Shown here one piece after another: positions 8,841-18,046 of a DNA stretch of 64,000 bases; the first letter of the stretch is position 1; every line of letters starts with the position of its first letter. The notes below the pieces were generated by a model that was given only the letters and a program-made list of their open reading frames with translations, had not been told where the DNA came from and searched no databases. Both the position numbers and the translations under genes were made by a program. The DNA is from JAWXUK01 sp044432725. GTDB taxonomy: Bacteria > Bacillota > Clostridia > Oscillospirales > Oscillospiraceae. Location: assembly GCA_044432725.1 (NCBI GenBank), contig JAWXUL010000003.1, positions 124,001 through 188,000 on the forward strand, written 5' to 3'.

Positions 8841-11099
8841 CTATCCCACAGCCCGAAACCACATGTTACCATGCAAATCAGTTCGATAAACTGTGATATC
8901 TCTATTGTATAATTTCCACAGCACCTCTGCTGTGGGATGACCATAATTGTTGTCCCCACCCACAGAAATAATGCCGATTTCGCCTTGTATCTCGTCTAAA
9001 AAGATTTCACTACTGGAAAACTTAGAGCCATGATGCCCCACCAGAAAAACTTCCACATCAGGAAGGTCGAAAGTCTCTACCAGAACTTCTTCGATGTCAG
9101 CACCCATATCACCAGTAATCAAAACATCGGTCTCCCCCACTGTCAACAAAAAGGTAATGCCCTCTTCGTTGCTGTCCCCTGCCCCTAAGGGAGGATACAA
9201 TCGAATTTCTCGCCCTTCCCCAAGGGGAATCTCTGTTTCCTCGTAGATAAATCGCACTTCTGTGCCATAACCCAGTGCCTTTTCCAAAATTTCCATCTGA
9301 ATGTCATCTTCTGGATCAGGAGGTGGCATGGCAATCTCCTCCACCCAAATGCGTTCCATCAACTGCACCACCCCATTGGCATGATCTGCGTGACAGTGGG
9401 ATAAAACCAACAAATCAAGCTTGTTTTTCCCCAAAGATTGCACACTGTCCCCTATCATATCCCCAACGTTCTCATAGGAACTACCTCCACAATCAGAGAC
9501 AATCAGGGTATCTCCCACAGAAAATAGCACAGATTGCCCTTGCCCTACATCAAATACTTGAAAAGAAAATTCTCCCTGTAAATAGCTGGCACGATGAAGG
9601 ATAAAGGCAAGAAGAAAAGCAAAAACACCAGAACAAAGGGGGTATCGTAACTCTTTTTCTCCCTTGACAAAATAAGAAATACCCAAAAGAACATAGATGA
9701 AAACCAAAGCGCTTCCATAATAAAAAGAATCCATCCCCACTGCCGCCAAAGGGTGACTACTTAATTTGGGTATCACCCACAGCATATACTCCAAAATTGG
9801 AATCAGTGGCAAGGAAAAAAAGGAGGCAAAAGCAGTGGAGAAAATCCCTAAAATCCCTGTCAAAAGTCCAACAGCAAAAGCAATGGACACAGCCCATAAT
9901 GTCAGTAAGTTGGACAAAGGGGCAATGACAGAGATGCTACCAAAATACACTGCCACCAGTGGAGTGGTGAACACCATGGCTGACATCGTGGCAGAAAAAC
10001 TGGAAATGATAAATTTAAAAGGAGAAAATTTTGCAAATTCCCAGTCGTACTTTACATAAGAACTAAGTTTTTCTTGGATTTTTTCTACAAAACATAAAAT
10101 GCCTGCCACAGACAGCACGGACAAATGCAAGCCCACATGATTCACTGCATAAGGGTTAGCCAGCAAAATCAGAAATATCGCTGTGGCAAGTGCTGTGGCG
10201 TCGTCTCGCTCTCGTCCAAAGAGGGGAGCAAGATGAAGCAATACAATCATCACTGTGGCTCGCATCACCGAAGGGGTGCTTCCTGAAACCAACATAAACA
10301 GCACCATAATAACAATAATCGCCCCAGCTGTGAAACGTCGTCCCGATGGCAAGCAAAGTCGTAAAAGCCCTGCCAGAAACGCCAGATGCATACCTGAAAC
10401 GGCTACGGTGTGGGATAAACCTGTACGAGACAAGGCACTGGATAAATCAGGGCTTAAATTTTCTCGATTCCCCGTGACCAAGGCTTGAATCAATCCAGCA
10501 TATCTCATTGGAAAAGTTTCCAGTATCCCTTCCTTCAACCAAGCTGCCAAATACACCGGCAAGTGTCTGAGCATATGCCCCTCCCTTGCCTCTATAACAA
10601 TGTCACCTTCCACAACCCCTCGCAACACTATCCCCTTTGCTGTGTAATAGGTGGTGCTTTCTCCATCAAAACGCTCTTCCCCAGTGTACAAGGTAGCCAT
10701 AGCTGTGAATCTGTCTCCAGGCACCAAAACACCAGCTTCCTTATCCATATAAAGAAGAGTTTTCGCCTTTTTCATGCCTAAATCAACCTCTACCATGATG
10801 GAATAGGAATAACTTCCCCACTGTGGAAAATCCAAAACCTCTACAGAAATTTCTGTGACTTCTCCTTGATACTCCTCTAAGGAGTCATAGAAAAAGTACT
10901 GGTAAAATGAAAAATATGCCAGCCCAAAAAGAAATCCAGACACCAAAAAAACCAGTGGCTTTTGCCACCGACCTTTCATAAAATGTCCAAATATCCCCAA
11001 AGCTGGCATAAAGAAAAGGGCGATTGTACTCCCATAAGGGTGTGCTAAATATAAAATCCCCAAGGCAAAGCCTATGGCATAATACATCAGCTTACGCAC
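8841..11099 (-). CDS. comEC: DNA internalization competence protein ComEC/Rec2
   Basis: This is the membrane channel that carries single-stranded DNA into the cytoplasm during transformation. Order: N-terminal membrane segments with a DUF4131-like extracytoplasmic domain, the central competence domain (SGMHL near residue 235 and many hydrophobic helices), and a C-terminal metallo-beta-lactamase-like domain with HCHADH near residues 568-573 and a later GHHGS. The frame opens at 11156, but a very strong AAGGAGG precedes a GTG at 11099, so I chose that start (752 residues). No comEA or comG genes are in the window, so competence cannot be inferred from this gene alone. Confidence 0.92.
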   Translation of the reverse strand: MRKLMYYAIGFALGILYLAHPYGSTIALFFMPALGIFGHFMKGRWQKPLVFLVSGFLFGLAYFSFYQYFFYDSLEEYQGEVTEISVEVLDFPQWGSYSYSIMVEVDLGMKKAKTLLYMDKEAGVLVPGDRFTAMATLYTGEERFDGESTTYYTAKGIVLRGVVEGDIVIEAREGHMLRHLPVYLAAWLKEGILETFPMRYAGLIQALVTGNRENLSPDLSSALSRTGLSHTVAVSGMHLAFLAGLLRLCLPSGRRFTAGAIIVIMVLFMLVSGSTPSVMRATVMIVLLHLAPLFGRERDDATALATAIFLILLANPYAVNHVGLHLSVLSVAGILCFVEKIQEKLSSYVKYDWEFAKFSPFKFIISSFSATMSAMVFTTPLVAVYFGSISVIAPLSNLLTLWAVSIAFAVGLLTGILGIFSTAFASFFSLPLIPILEYMLWVIPKLSSHPLAAVGMDSFYYGSALVFIYVLLGISYFVKGEKELRYPLCSGVFAFLLAFILHRASYLQGEFSFQVFDVGQGQSVLFSVGDTLIVSDCGGSSYENVGDMIGDSVQSLGKNKLDLLVLSHCHADHANGVVQLMERIWVEEIAMPPPDPEDDIQMEILEKALGYGTEVRFIYEETEIPLGEGREIRLYPPLGAGDSNEEGITFLLTVGETDVLITGDMGADIEEVLVETFDLPDVEVFLVGHHGSKFSSSEIFLDEIQGEIGIISVGGDNNYGHPTAEVLWKLYNRDITVYRTDLHGNMWFRAVG

Positions 11100-11123
11100 A
11101 AACAACCTCCTTCGTGCTACTAG

Positions 11124-11154
11124 GAAAGTCTGGAGACTTCGTCCCCAGACTTTC
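11124..11154 (-). other. Leader hairpin between cheV and comEC
   Basis: A 10-bp perfect stem (GAAAGTCTGG with CCAGACTTTC) with an 11-base loop. On the minus strand it lies about 25 bases before the comEC GTG and is followed by only three U, so it is a poor intrinsic terminator. It may be the end of the flagellar transcript or part of the comEC leader. Confidence 0.5.
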
Positions 11155-11227
11155 ATTTCTTATTTTACAAAAACTTCTGTTATTTACACTTATACATAAA
11201 TATAAATAGAAAGGAAAAAGATTTCTA

Positions 11228-12139
11228 CTAATGACCAAGCATTTTATCCAAAACCTTCACCAAACGTCCGATTTCAGGTTTGCTGAGCTGTTCATCTGCA
11301 CCTAAATGTTGTCCTTTGACACGCATCTCCTCACTAATCAAAGAAGAGAAAATGACCAAAGGAATATTTTGGAATCGGGTGCTGCTCTTAATCAATTTTG
11401 TCAAACGATGTCCATCCATTTGTGGCATTTCAATATCTGTAATGACTAAGGCAACATGGTCAGACACTGGCTCGTCAGCTGGCAAAGCTTCCAAACGATT
11501 CCAAAGCTCTTGACCATCTGGGAACATTTCCAAATTGGAATACCCAGCACCATTCAAAGATTCACGGATCATACGAGCCAAGAGAGAGGAGTCCTCTGCA
11601 ATGAAAATTGGGGAATCATTGGCATGCTCAGAAGAACGAACCACTTGTGCCTTTTGGATAGAAGTTTCAGGGGCAATATCTGCCACAATCCGCTCGAAGT
11701 CCAAAATGGTAACCAGTTCGTTGTTACATTGGGCAATCCCTGTGGCAACACTTTCTTGCCCACCAGAAACAGCTTTATCTGGCTTTTGAATGTCTCTCCA
11801 TGAAATACGGCTAATTCCTACCACTGTATGGACACGAAAAGCAATGTAAAGTTTATTAAAGTTGGTCACAACAAAAATATCTTTTGGGTCTCTCTCTGTT
11901 TTCAGCCCTTTTAGATAAAAAGGCAAGTCAATCACAGTCAACACAGTATCACGTGGTTTGAAAATTCCTTCCACGGAGGCGTGTGCGTGTGGCATAGGCT
12001 TTACAGGTGCTGACATCATAATTTCACGAACCTTTGCCACATTAATGCCATATAAATTACCATCAATGGTAAATTCCATAATCTCAATCTCGTTGGTGCC
12101 TGATTCCAACAGTATATTCGTCTTGTTTGGCTCTGTCAT
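11228..12139 (-). CDS. cheV: Chemotaxis protein CheV (CheW-receiver fusion)
   Basis: CheV couples receptors to the CheA kinase and takes part in adaptation through its phosphorylatable receiver. The N-terminal CheW-like domain covers roughly residues 15-160 (YGINVAKVREI, IDLPFYLKG). The C-terminal receiver covers roughly 175-300 with the phospho-acceptor Asp in VITDIEMPQMDG and a conserved Lys in the last KPEIG segment. Start ATG at 12139 is preceded by AAGGAG. It is the last gene of the early flagellar unit. No cheA or stand-alone cheW is in the window, so the kinase must be encoded elsewhere. Confidence 0.93.
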   Translation of the reverse strand: MTEPNKTNILLESGTNEIEIMEFTIDGNLYGINVAKVREIMMSAPVKPMPHAHASVEGIFKPRDTVLTVIDLPFYLKGLKTERDPKDIFVVTNFNKLYIAFRVHTVVGISRISWRDIQKPDKAVSGGQESVATGIAQCNNELVTILDFERIVADIAPETSIQKAQVVRSSEHANDSPIFIAEDSSLLARMIRESLNGAGYSNLEMFPDGQELWNRLEALPADEPVSDHVALVITDIEMPQMDGHRLTKLIKSSTRFQNIPLVIFSSLISEEMRVKGQHLGADEQLSKPEIGRLVKVLDKMLGH

Positions 12140-12199
12140 CCTAACATCTCCTTACTAATGTGTCACAAATTTTATTTAAATACCACGAAATTTCACTTT

Positions 12200-12682
12200 T
12201 TACAAAGTTACTTCTCCTCGTCCATAAGAACGTATGGACGCAACGCCTGTTGAAGTGTTTAAAATCATCGTCCGTGCAATGGTCCCACCCACGTCCTCTT
12301 TCAACAGTGGAATATTTTCTCGACGAAGTATGGTTCTGACGCTTTCTATATTGCGTTGTCCAATACTCCCCAAGGTGCCTCCCCCAGCGATTTCAAACAT
12401 TTTTGCGCCGCCTGCAATCTTAACTTTTAAATTTGACCGAAGGGCTCCAGCTTTCATCAGCTCTTGCAGGGTCAATCTAATACCTGTATCGGCATATTTC
12501 AGTGGGCTTTTTCTCCCTGCCTCCATATTCAGCGGCAACATAATATGAAGCAGGGCACCTGTCTGAGTTGCCGCATCATAAAATGTGAGACCAATACACG
12601 AACCTAAAGCATAAGTGGTCAGGATACAGTCCTTTTTGCCTATTTTCATGTCAGAGATTCCCACAGTGAGATGCTCACTCAT
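12200..12682 (-). CDS. cheD: Chemoreceptor glutamine deamidase CheD
   Basis: CheD deamidates glutamines on methyl-accepting receptors and binds CheC, whose phosphatase activity it stimulates. The catalytic Cys is in ALGSCIG and the His in LLHIMLP. Length 160 is normal. It overlaps cheC by 8 bp, the usual cheC-cheD arrangement, so the interacting partners are made together. Confidence 0.95.
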   Translation of the reverse strand: MSEHLTVGISDMKIGKKDCILTTYALGSCIGLTFYDAATQTGALLHIMLPLNMEAGRKSPLKYADTGIRLTLQELMKAGALRSNLKVKIAGGAKMFEIAGGGTLGSIGQRNIESVRTILRRENIPLLKEDVGGTIARTMILNTSTGVASIRSYGRGEVTL

Positions 12683-13301
12683 CGGCTACCCCCAACTTTC
12701 TTAATAAAAAGTTCAATGAACGGATATCAGGCGACAACAAAAGATGACATGGAACAACTTTGTTATCACAAATAAACTCGCTCCCAATGGTCATGATATA
12801 GTCTGTTGCTCCACCATATTCTGCCATAGGCACAGCCAAAATGGCACCTTGCATATCCACACAAAAACTTGGTACTGTCACCGACAAGGTAACCCCTGAT
12901 AAGGAACTTAACGCATTGATAAAAGTGGAAATCATAATATTTCCAGCTTCAGTCAAAGCAGAAAAATCAATCTCGTCCAACTGGTCATAGCTTTCTTTCT
13001 TGATGTCTAACATGCTTTCAAGCAAGATATTGACAAACTCCATCTGTTGCACATTCATCATGATGCCGCTCATCTCGCCACCCAATCGAACCATAACACC
13101 TGCTGTAATGACTTCAGGACCACCAATCCAATCAATGGCTTCGTTGTATTCCATAATCCGTACTTCTGGCATGGAAATACGAACTTCTTTCCCCAATAAA
13201 GTAGATAATGCTGTGGCTGCATTTCCTGTGCCTATGCTGCCGATTTCTCTCAAAGTATCAAGCTCTAATTTGTTTAACTCATCATAATTTCTAATTGCCA
13301 T
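12675..13301 (-). CDS. cheC: CheY-P phosphatase CheC
   Basis: CheC dephosphorylates CheY-P. Two pseudo-symmetrical phosphatase signatures are visible: LREIGSIGTGNAATALS near residue 20 and LTEAGNIMISTFINALS near residue 120, each with the conserved Glu and Asn. Length 208 fits. It starts 15 bp after the FlgG-family gene. Together with FliY, which has a related domain, this strain has two CheY-P phosphatase candidates in one operon. Confidence 0.94.
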   Translation of the reverse strand: MAIRNYDELNKLELDTLREIGSIGTGNAATALSTLLGKEVRISMPEVRIMEYNEAIDWIGGPEVITAGVMVRLGGEMSGIMMNVQQMEFVNILLESMLDIKKESYDQLDEIDFSALTEAGNIMISTFINALSSLSGVTLSVTVPSFCVDMQGAILAVPMAEYGGATDYIMTIGSEFICDNKVVPCHLLLSPDIRSLNFLLRKLGVADE

Positions 13302-13316
13302 AGCGCACCACTTCCT

Positions 13317-14057
13317 TTATCCTTTCAGCGAATTGATTGTTTGTTCTATTTCATCCGAGGTTGTAATCATCTTATTGGCATAGGAGTAAAGACGTTGTGC
13401 CTCGATGACTTTTGACATTTCTTTTGCCAAATCGACATTAGATGTCTCTAAATATCCTTGGACCAAAGAACCAGTCCCAAATTGAATATCACCATTTTTT
13501 TCAATATTCATAAAACCACTTGGTCCATTCCGTGAAATACCATCTCTTATGACAAAATCGAAAACACCAATGTTCAACGAATTAACTGTATGGGACAAGC
13601 TATCTGCAGCTGGATCTATGTCGATAAAATTACCATCAGCATTCACCACAAATCGTCCACTGTTATCACTCAAACGCCAACCGATGGTACCTTCTCCGTC
13701 CAAAGTGCTGTCAGACATCACAAAAGAACCATCACGTGTAAAAGTAATTTCTTCTGTTTGAGGATCGTACAAAGCAAAAAAGCCATCTCCTTCGATTGCA
13801 AAGTCAAAAACTCGTCCTGTCTCTGCCAAAGACCCCTGCTGATAATTGACAGAAGCTTCCACCACCATGGTGCCTGCTCCACGATAAGACATTTCCTCCT
13901 CTGCACCCAAAAAATACCCATACATCAAATTGGCAAAGCCTGCCACATCTGCTTTATATCCATAAGTATTCACATTAGAAATATTATTTGCTGTGACATT
14001 CATATGCTGCATTTGGGCAGAAGCCCCTGATACTGCGCTGTAAAAAGATAAATTCAT
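13317..14057 (-). CDS. flgG: Flagellar rod protein, FlgF/FlgG (FlhO/FlhP) family, second copy
   Basis: This is a rod/hook-basal-body protein exported by the flagellar type III apparatus. The N-terminal rod motif NVTANNISNVNTYGYK and the C-terminal helix ending MITTSDEIEQTINSL are the polymerisation regions of the family. A central FALYDPQTEEITFTRDGSF stretch matches the FlgE/F/G core. Length 246 is normal. In Clostridia and Bacillus two such genes sit side by side (flhO-flhP or flgF-flgG); which is the distal rod FlgG cannot be fixed from sequence reading alone. Confidence 0.8.
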   Translation of the reverse strand: MNLSFYSAVSGASAQMQHMNVTANNISNVNTYGYKADVAGFANLMYGYFLGAEEEMSYRGAGTMVVEASVNYQQGSLAETGRVFDFAIEGDGFFALYDPQTEEITFTRDGSFVMSDSTLDGEGTIGWRLSDNSGRFVVNADGNFIDIDPAADSLSHTVNSLNIGVFDFVIRDGISRNGPSGFMNIEKNGDIQFGTGSLVQGYLETSNVDLAKEMSKVIEAQRLYSYANKMITTSDEIEQTINSLKG

Positions 14058-14072
14058 AGTCTTACCTCACCA

Positions 14073-14948
14073 TTATACACGGCCAACTTCCGTGGTTATT
14101 TTTGTCATCATTGCATCATACATCTTTGTCAAGGATGCCGCAGATTGATAGGCACGTTGGGTCGTAATCATCAATGCCATTTGATCCAACAAAGTGGTAT
14201 TACTTCGTTCCACATATTTATGGTGGACAATCACATTCTCTGCTGCTGCTGCATCCTGATCTGTGATAAAGGTCCCTCGTTGGTCACGTTGAAGCAAAGA
14301 ATTATCCTCGAATTGGAAAATCCCCAAAGTACCCAAAAGCTCTCCTGTATCCTTGTGATAAATATTCCCTTGGGCATCTGCTGTAACTTGATCTGTACCC
14401 AGATTAATTGGGTTAAAATCTTGATCTAAAACCAGACCAAAATTAGGTAAAAACAAATTCCCATCCTGATCCATGGAAAATTGTCCAGAACGAGTATAAG
14501 AAATCACCTGTTCTGTTTCGTAAATCCGGTTGCCTTCCTCGTCATACTCATTTTCCCCAGCCACTTGATAGTGGTACAACGCCTCTTCTCCTTCAGCAAG
14601 GGGGGCATTATAGGGACTTTCTTCCCAATCCCATTGGACTGCAAAAAAACCGTCTCCTTCTAGAGCAAAGTCTAAATTCAAATTAGTCTCTTCTAAAACC
14701 CCTTGATCAAAGTTTGTTGTAATTTCACTAGAAACCACTTTGAAATAGGTCTCACCAATTTCTGCAGTAGCAGGATTTTCGTGAGTATTACCGATGCGAT
14801 CTAGCATATACTCCTCGAAGGCAACATGATGATATGTGTCCTCTTTATATCCAGCCGTAGAGGAATTGACCATATTTTGGGAGACAACGTCTAAACGTCG
14901 CCCTTGGGTAAGCATTGCTGAAGTCAGATTATAAAAGCCTCTCATCAT
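14073..14948 (-). CDS. flgF: Flagellar rod protein, FlgF/FlgG (FlhO/FlhP) family, first copy
   Basis: This is a paralogue of the next gene, also a rod protein. The N-terminus RLDVVSQNMVNSSTAGYK is the rod motif. The C-terminal MALMITTQRAYQSAASLTKMYD is the family C-terminal helix. Length 291. It contains an insert of the DEEGNRIYET type, resembling the Asp/Gly/Asn/Tyr motifs in this strain's FlgK and FlgE. The start overlaps the fliA stop by 4 bp. The gene symbol is tentative (FlhO is the Bacillus equivalent). Confidence 0.78.
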   Translation of the reverse strand: MMRGFYNLTSAMLTQGRRLDVVSQNMVNSSTAGYKEDTYHHVAFEEYMLDRIGNTHENPATAEIGETYFKVVSSEITTNFDQGVLEETNLNLDFALEGDGFFAVQWDWEESPYNAPLAEGEEALYHYQVAGENEYDEEGNRIYETEQVISYTRSGQFSMDQDGNLFLPNFGLVLDQDFNPINLGTDQVTADAQGNIYHKDTGELLGTLGIFQFEDNSLLQRDQRGTFITDQDAAAAENVIVHHKYVERSNTTLLDQMALMITTQRAYQSAASLTKMYDAMMTKITTEVGRV

Positions 14949-15775
14949 AACTTTATTTTCTCCTCTCGACTGATAGCATCGCCGTTGATAATATACCCTT
15001 CCATCAAAACCTTTAATTTTTGAATGGCACGAGCATGAAGTTGTGAAACACGTGGGGTACTAATCCCCATAACCTGTGCTACTTCCTTCATATTCAGATT
15101 TTTATGGTAATATAACGACAATATTTGTTGTTCATTTTCTTGTAATTTTTCGATACTTGTCACCAAGGTTTCGAATAATTCACCTTTTAACAGGTTATCT
15201 TCTGGGCGGGTAGGCTCGATAGAGCCAGGAAGTCCAGCTACCTGAGGTTCTCTGTCCTCGAAAACCATTTCCAAAGACATGACCGAGGACAAGCTCATCC
15301 CCGAAAGATCCTCTTGATACTTTTCTACGCTGACACCAAGCTTCTCTGCCATTTCTTGGTCTGTAGGTAATCTACCAAGCTGACCAAAAAGCTCACCGCT
15401 TGCTTCGTCAAATTCTCGATTGCGGCGTCGCACAGATCTGGGTATCCAATCCTGTTTACGAGCCAAATCTATAATCGCACCACGTAAGCGCTTAGAAGCA
15501 AAAGTCTCGAATTTATTCCCCTGTGATGGGTCAAACTTGTCAACAGCACCTAAAAGAACAATCAACCCTTCATTGATCACATCTTCCACTTGAGCAAAAC
15601 TGTGATAAACCCCTCGCACCTGTAACGCAATGGTTTTCACCAAATTGGTATAACGCAATACCAAGGGCCACTTTACCGACTCGTCACCTGTTTCTTTATA
15701 ATATAAAAACAGCTCCTCGTTGGTAAGCTCGTCTAACAATTCTTGGGATAAAGTCCCTTCCACTACTGGTTTCAT
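14945..15775 (-). CDS. fliA: RNA polymerase sigma-28 factor FliA/SigD (FliA/WhiG family)
   Basis: This sigma factor directs RNA polymerase to late flagellar and chemotaxis promoters. Region 2 is visible as VINEGLIVLLGAVDKFDP and TFASKRLRGAIIDLARKQD, where RGAIIDLAR is typical of the FliA/WhiG family. Region 3 covers about residues 115-190, and region 4 ends with the helix-turn-helix MKEVAQVMGISTPRVSQLHARAI cut here to MKEVAQVMGIS and TPRVSQLH. Length 276. It lies near the end of the early unit. Its target promoter upstream of flgM is seen at 45.4 kb, and its anti-sigma factor is encoded there. Confidence 0.95.
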   Translation of the reverse strand: MKPVVEGTLSQELLDELTNEELFLYYKETGDESVKWPLVLRYTNLVKTIALQVRGVYHSFAQVEDVINEGLIVLLGAVDKFDPSQGNKFETFASKRLRGAIIDLARKQDWIPRSVRRRNREFDEASGELFGQLGRLPTDQEMAEKLGVSVEKYQEDLSGMSLSSVMSLEMVFEDREPQVAGLPGSIEPTRPEDNLLKGELFETLVTSIEKLQENEQQILSLYYHKNLNMKEVAQVMGISTPRVSQLHARAIQKLKVLMEGYIINGDAISREEKIKL

Positions 15776-15776
15776 G

Positions 15777-17906
15777 TTAAATCACGCCCCCTTTTTTCTT
15801 TTCCTGTCGTTGCATTGTGATATTCCCCAGTGCTTGAATCTGTACATCGCTGGTGATTTCACTAAAGGATAATACAAAGAGAGAGGGGTAAAATTGCGTC
15901 AACATACGACTGAGATAGACACGGATCACTTGGTTTGTCAAAACCACTGGACTTTGTCCTAAATCTGTAAACTTTTTCATATGCTCGGCAATTTGTGTGA
16001 CCAAACTTTGCATCAAATCTGGACTCATAGCAAGATAAATGCCTTGGTCTTTCTTTGTGAGAGATTCCATAAGCTTCCGTTCCACTTCTGCATCCAAGGT
16101 AATGACACGTAGTTGACCACCATCGCAAAAACGACGGGTGATGGTACGACTTAATGCACCACGGATATTTTCAGTGACAATATCCATGTCACGAGAAGCC
16201 AGTAAACTTTCCGCTGCGACTTCTAAAATAGAAGACATATCTTTAATTGGAATACCTTCACGCAATAGATTTTTCAGAATTTTTTCTAAATTGGCAAAGG
16301 ACAATTGTGCAGGTACCACTTCGTCCACCAATTCTGGTGCAAAATTCCTGAAATTCCCAACAAGTTGCATGGTTTCTGCTCTAGTTAATAACTCGTGAGC
16401 ATGCTTTTTGATTACTTCAGATAAGTGAGTTTGCATAACAGAAAGAGGGTCAATGACTGTATAGCCATAAATCTCTGCCATTTCTTTGTTCTCTGGTAAA
16501 ATCCAACGAGAAGGAATCCCATAAGCTGGGTCAATGGTTTCAATACCATCAATCTCTCCCACCGGATTTGGCGGTTCCAAAGCCAAGCAGTAATCGACTA
16601 AAATTTCACCTCTTGCCACTTCTTCCCCTTTGATTCGAATGACATACTCATTGGTTCCTAGCGCTGAAGAGTCATGTAAACGAACAGACGGAATGACAAA
16701 ACCCATATCCTGAGCATATTGTCGACGAAAAATCACAATCCGAGAGATGAGTTTTCCGCCAGTACTCTCATCCACCATAGGGATGAGACTATATCCAAAC
16801 TCCATTTCAATGGGTTCTACATTGAGGAGAGAATATACATTGTTAATGTCCTTATAATATTCAGATTCCGTAGGCATTGCTGCACCAGGGTCTGGTACAC
16901 CAGCACCTCCTGCCGCTGCTGCCGCTCGCTCAACCTCTTCTTCTACTGCCAAAGCTGCCATAGATTTTGAAGAGAGATAGCTAGCTGTCAACAAAGCTGA
17001 ACCAACCGCTAAAAAAGGGATTGTAGGGACAGGGGTCACGGACATAATCGTCAAAAGAGCACCTGTGACACCCAAAGCTTTCGGTTGTCTGGTAAATTGA
17101 CCGAACACATCCACGTTCAAGCTGTCATCAGATACAGCACGTGTCACGATCATACCAGTAGCGACTGAAATCATCAGAGATGGGACCTGTGAAACCAAGC
17201 CATCACCAATGGTTGTGATACAATAAACTTCAAGAGCTTCGACAAACTCCATCTCTTCCTGTACCATACCAATGATCAAACCACCCACAAAGTTAATGGC
17301 AGTAATAATCAAGCTCATGGTGGCGTCGCCCTTAACGATTTTGGTCGCACCGTCCATTGACCCGAAGAAATCAGCTTCTTTTTGAATTTTATAACGACGT
17401 AATTTTGCCTCTTGGTCATCTATCATACCAGAGGAAAGGTCAGCGTCGATCGCCATTTGCTTCCCTGGCATTGCATCCAAGGTGAAACGAGCAGCCACTT
17501 CAGCCACACGCTCAGCACCCTTGGTAATCACTAAAAATTGCATCAAAACAATAATTAGAAAGATGACCACACCAATGACTATGTTTCCAGCTGTAATCAT
17601 TGCACCGAAGGTTTCGATAACAGCACCTGCTGCTGCAGTTCCATTAGATCCACTTTCACTTAGAATCAAGCGTGTTGTGGAAACGTTTAGTCCTAAACGA
17701 AACAAAGTGGTGATCAAGAGTAACGAGGGGAAAATTGAAAATTCCAAAGTTTCAGAAATATTCATGCTGATCAACAAAATCATTACGCCAACTGAAATAT
17801 TGACAATGATTAAAAAGTCAATCATAAATGCTGGAATGGGTAAAAATAGGAAAAATACAATGACGACCACACCTATGGAAATGCTATTTTGCAACAAACG
17901 CTTCAT
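15777..17906 (-). CDS. flhA: Flagellar export apparatus protein FlhA
   Basis: FlhA is the major component of the type III export gate. It has eight predicted N-terminal membrane helices, then a cytoplasmic C-terminal domain from about residue 350. The FHIPEP-family signature region is visible around TLFRLGLNVSTTRLIL and the RFTLDAMPGKQMAIDADL stretch. A frame opens at 17939, but the ATG at 17906 has AAGGAAGG upstream; this gives 709 residues. A short hairpin with a U-run lies between flhB and this gene. The usual followers flhF and flhG are absent; fliA starts 2 bp after its stop. Confidence 0.95.
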   Translation of the reverse strand: MKRLLQNSISIGVVVIVFFLFLPIPAFMIDFLIIVNISVGVMILLISMNISETLEFSIFPSLLLITTLFRLGLNVSTTRLILSESGSNGTAAAGAVIETFGAMITAGNIVIGVVIFLIIVLMQFLVITKGAERVAEVAARFTLDAMPGKQMAIDADLSSGMIDDQEAKLRRYKIQKEADFFGSMDGATKIVKGDATMSLIITAINFVGGLIIGMVQEEMEFVEALEVYCITTIGDGLVSQVPSLMISVATGMIVTRAVSDDSLNVDVFGQFTRQPKALGVTGALLTIMSVTPVPTIPFLAVGSALLTASYLSSKSMAALAVEEEVERAAAAAGGAGVPDPGAAMPTESEYYKDINNVYSLLNVEPIEMEFGYSLIPMVDESTGGKLISRIVIFRRQYAQDMGFVIPSVRLHDSSALGTNEYVIRIKGEEVARGEILVDYCLALEPPNPVGEIDGIETIDPAYGIPSRWILPENKEMAEIYGYTVIDPLSVMQTHLSEVIKKHAHELLTRAETMQLVGNFRNFAPELVDEVVPAQLSFANLEKILKNLLREGIPIKDMSSILEVAAESLLASRDMDIVTENIRGALSRTITRRFCDGGQLRVITLDAEVERKLMESLTKKDQGIYLAMSPDLMQSLVTQIAEHMKKFTDLGQSPVVLTNQVIRVYLSRMLTQFYPSLFVLSFSEITSDVQIQALGNITMQRQEKKKGGVI

Positions 17907-18003
17907 GTGGTCAGTCCTTCCTTTGTCAGTCTGCGACATTTATACACCATAGAATTCCTAGTTAATATCATAATCTATCAAAAAGAAATACGAGATACGT
18001 GCA

Positions 18004-18026
18004 TAAAAAAGAGAAGTAATTTCTCT
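18004..18026 (-). terminator. Weak intrinsic terminator or attenuator between flhB and flhA
   Basis: On the minus strand, AGAGAA, a 5-base loop and TTCTCT form a 6-bp stem that runs straight into six U. The stem is AT-rich, so termination would be partial. It sits in the 140-bp gap between flhB and flhA, the only operon-internal place with a U-tract hairpin that I saw. Confidence 0.45.
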
Positions 18027-18046
18027 AAGGTACATAATTTACTGTG

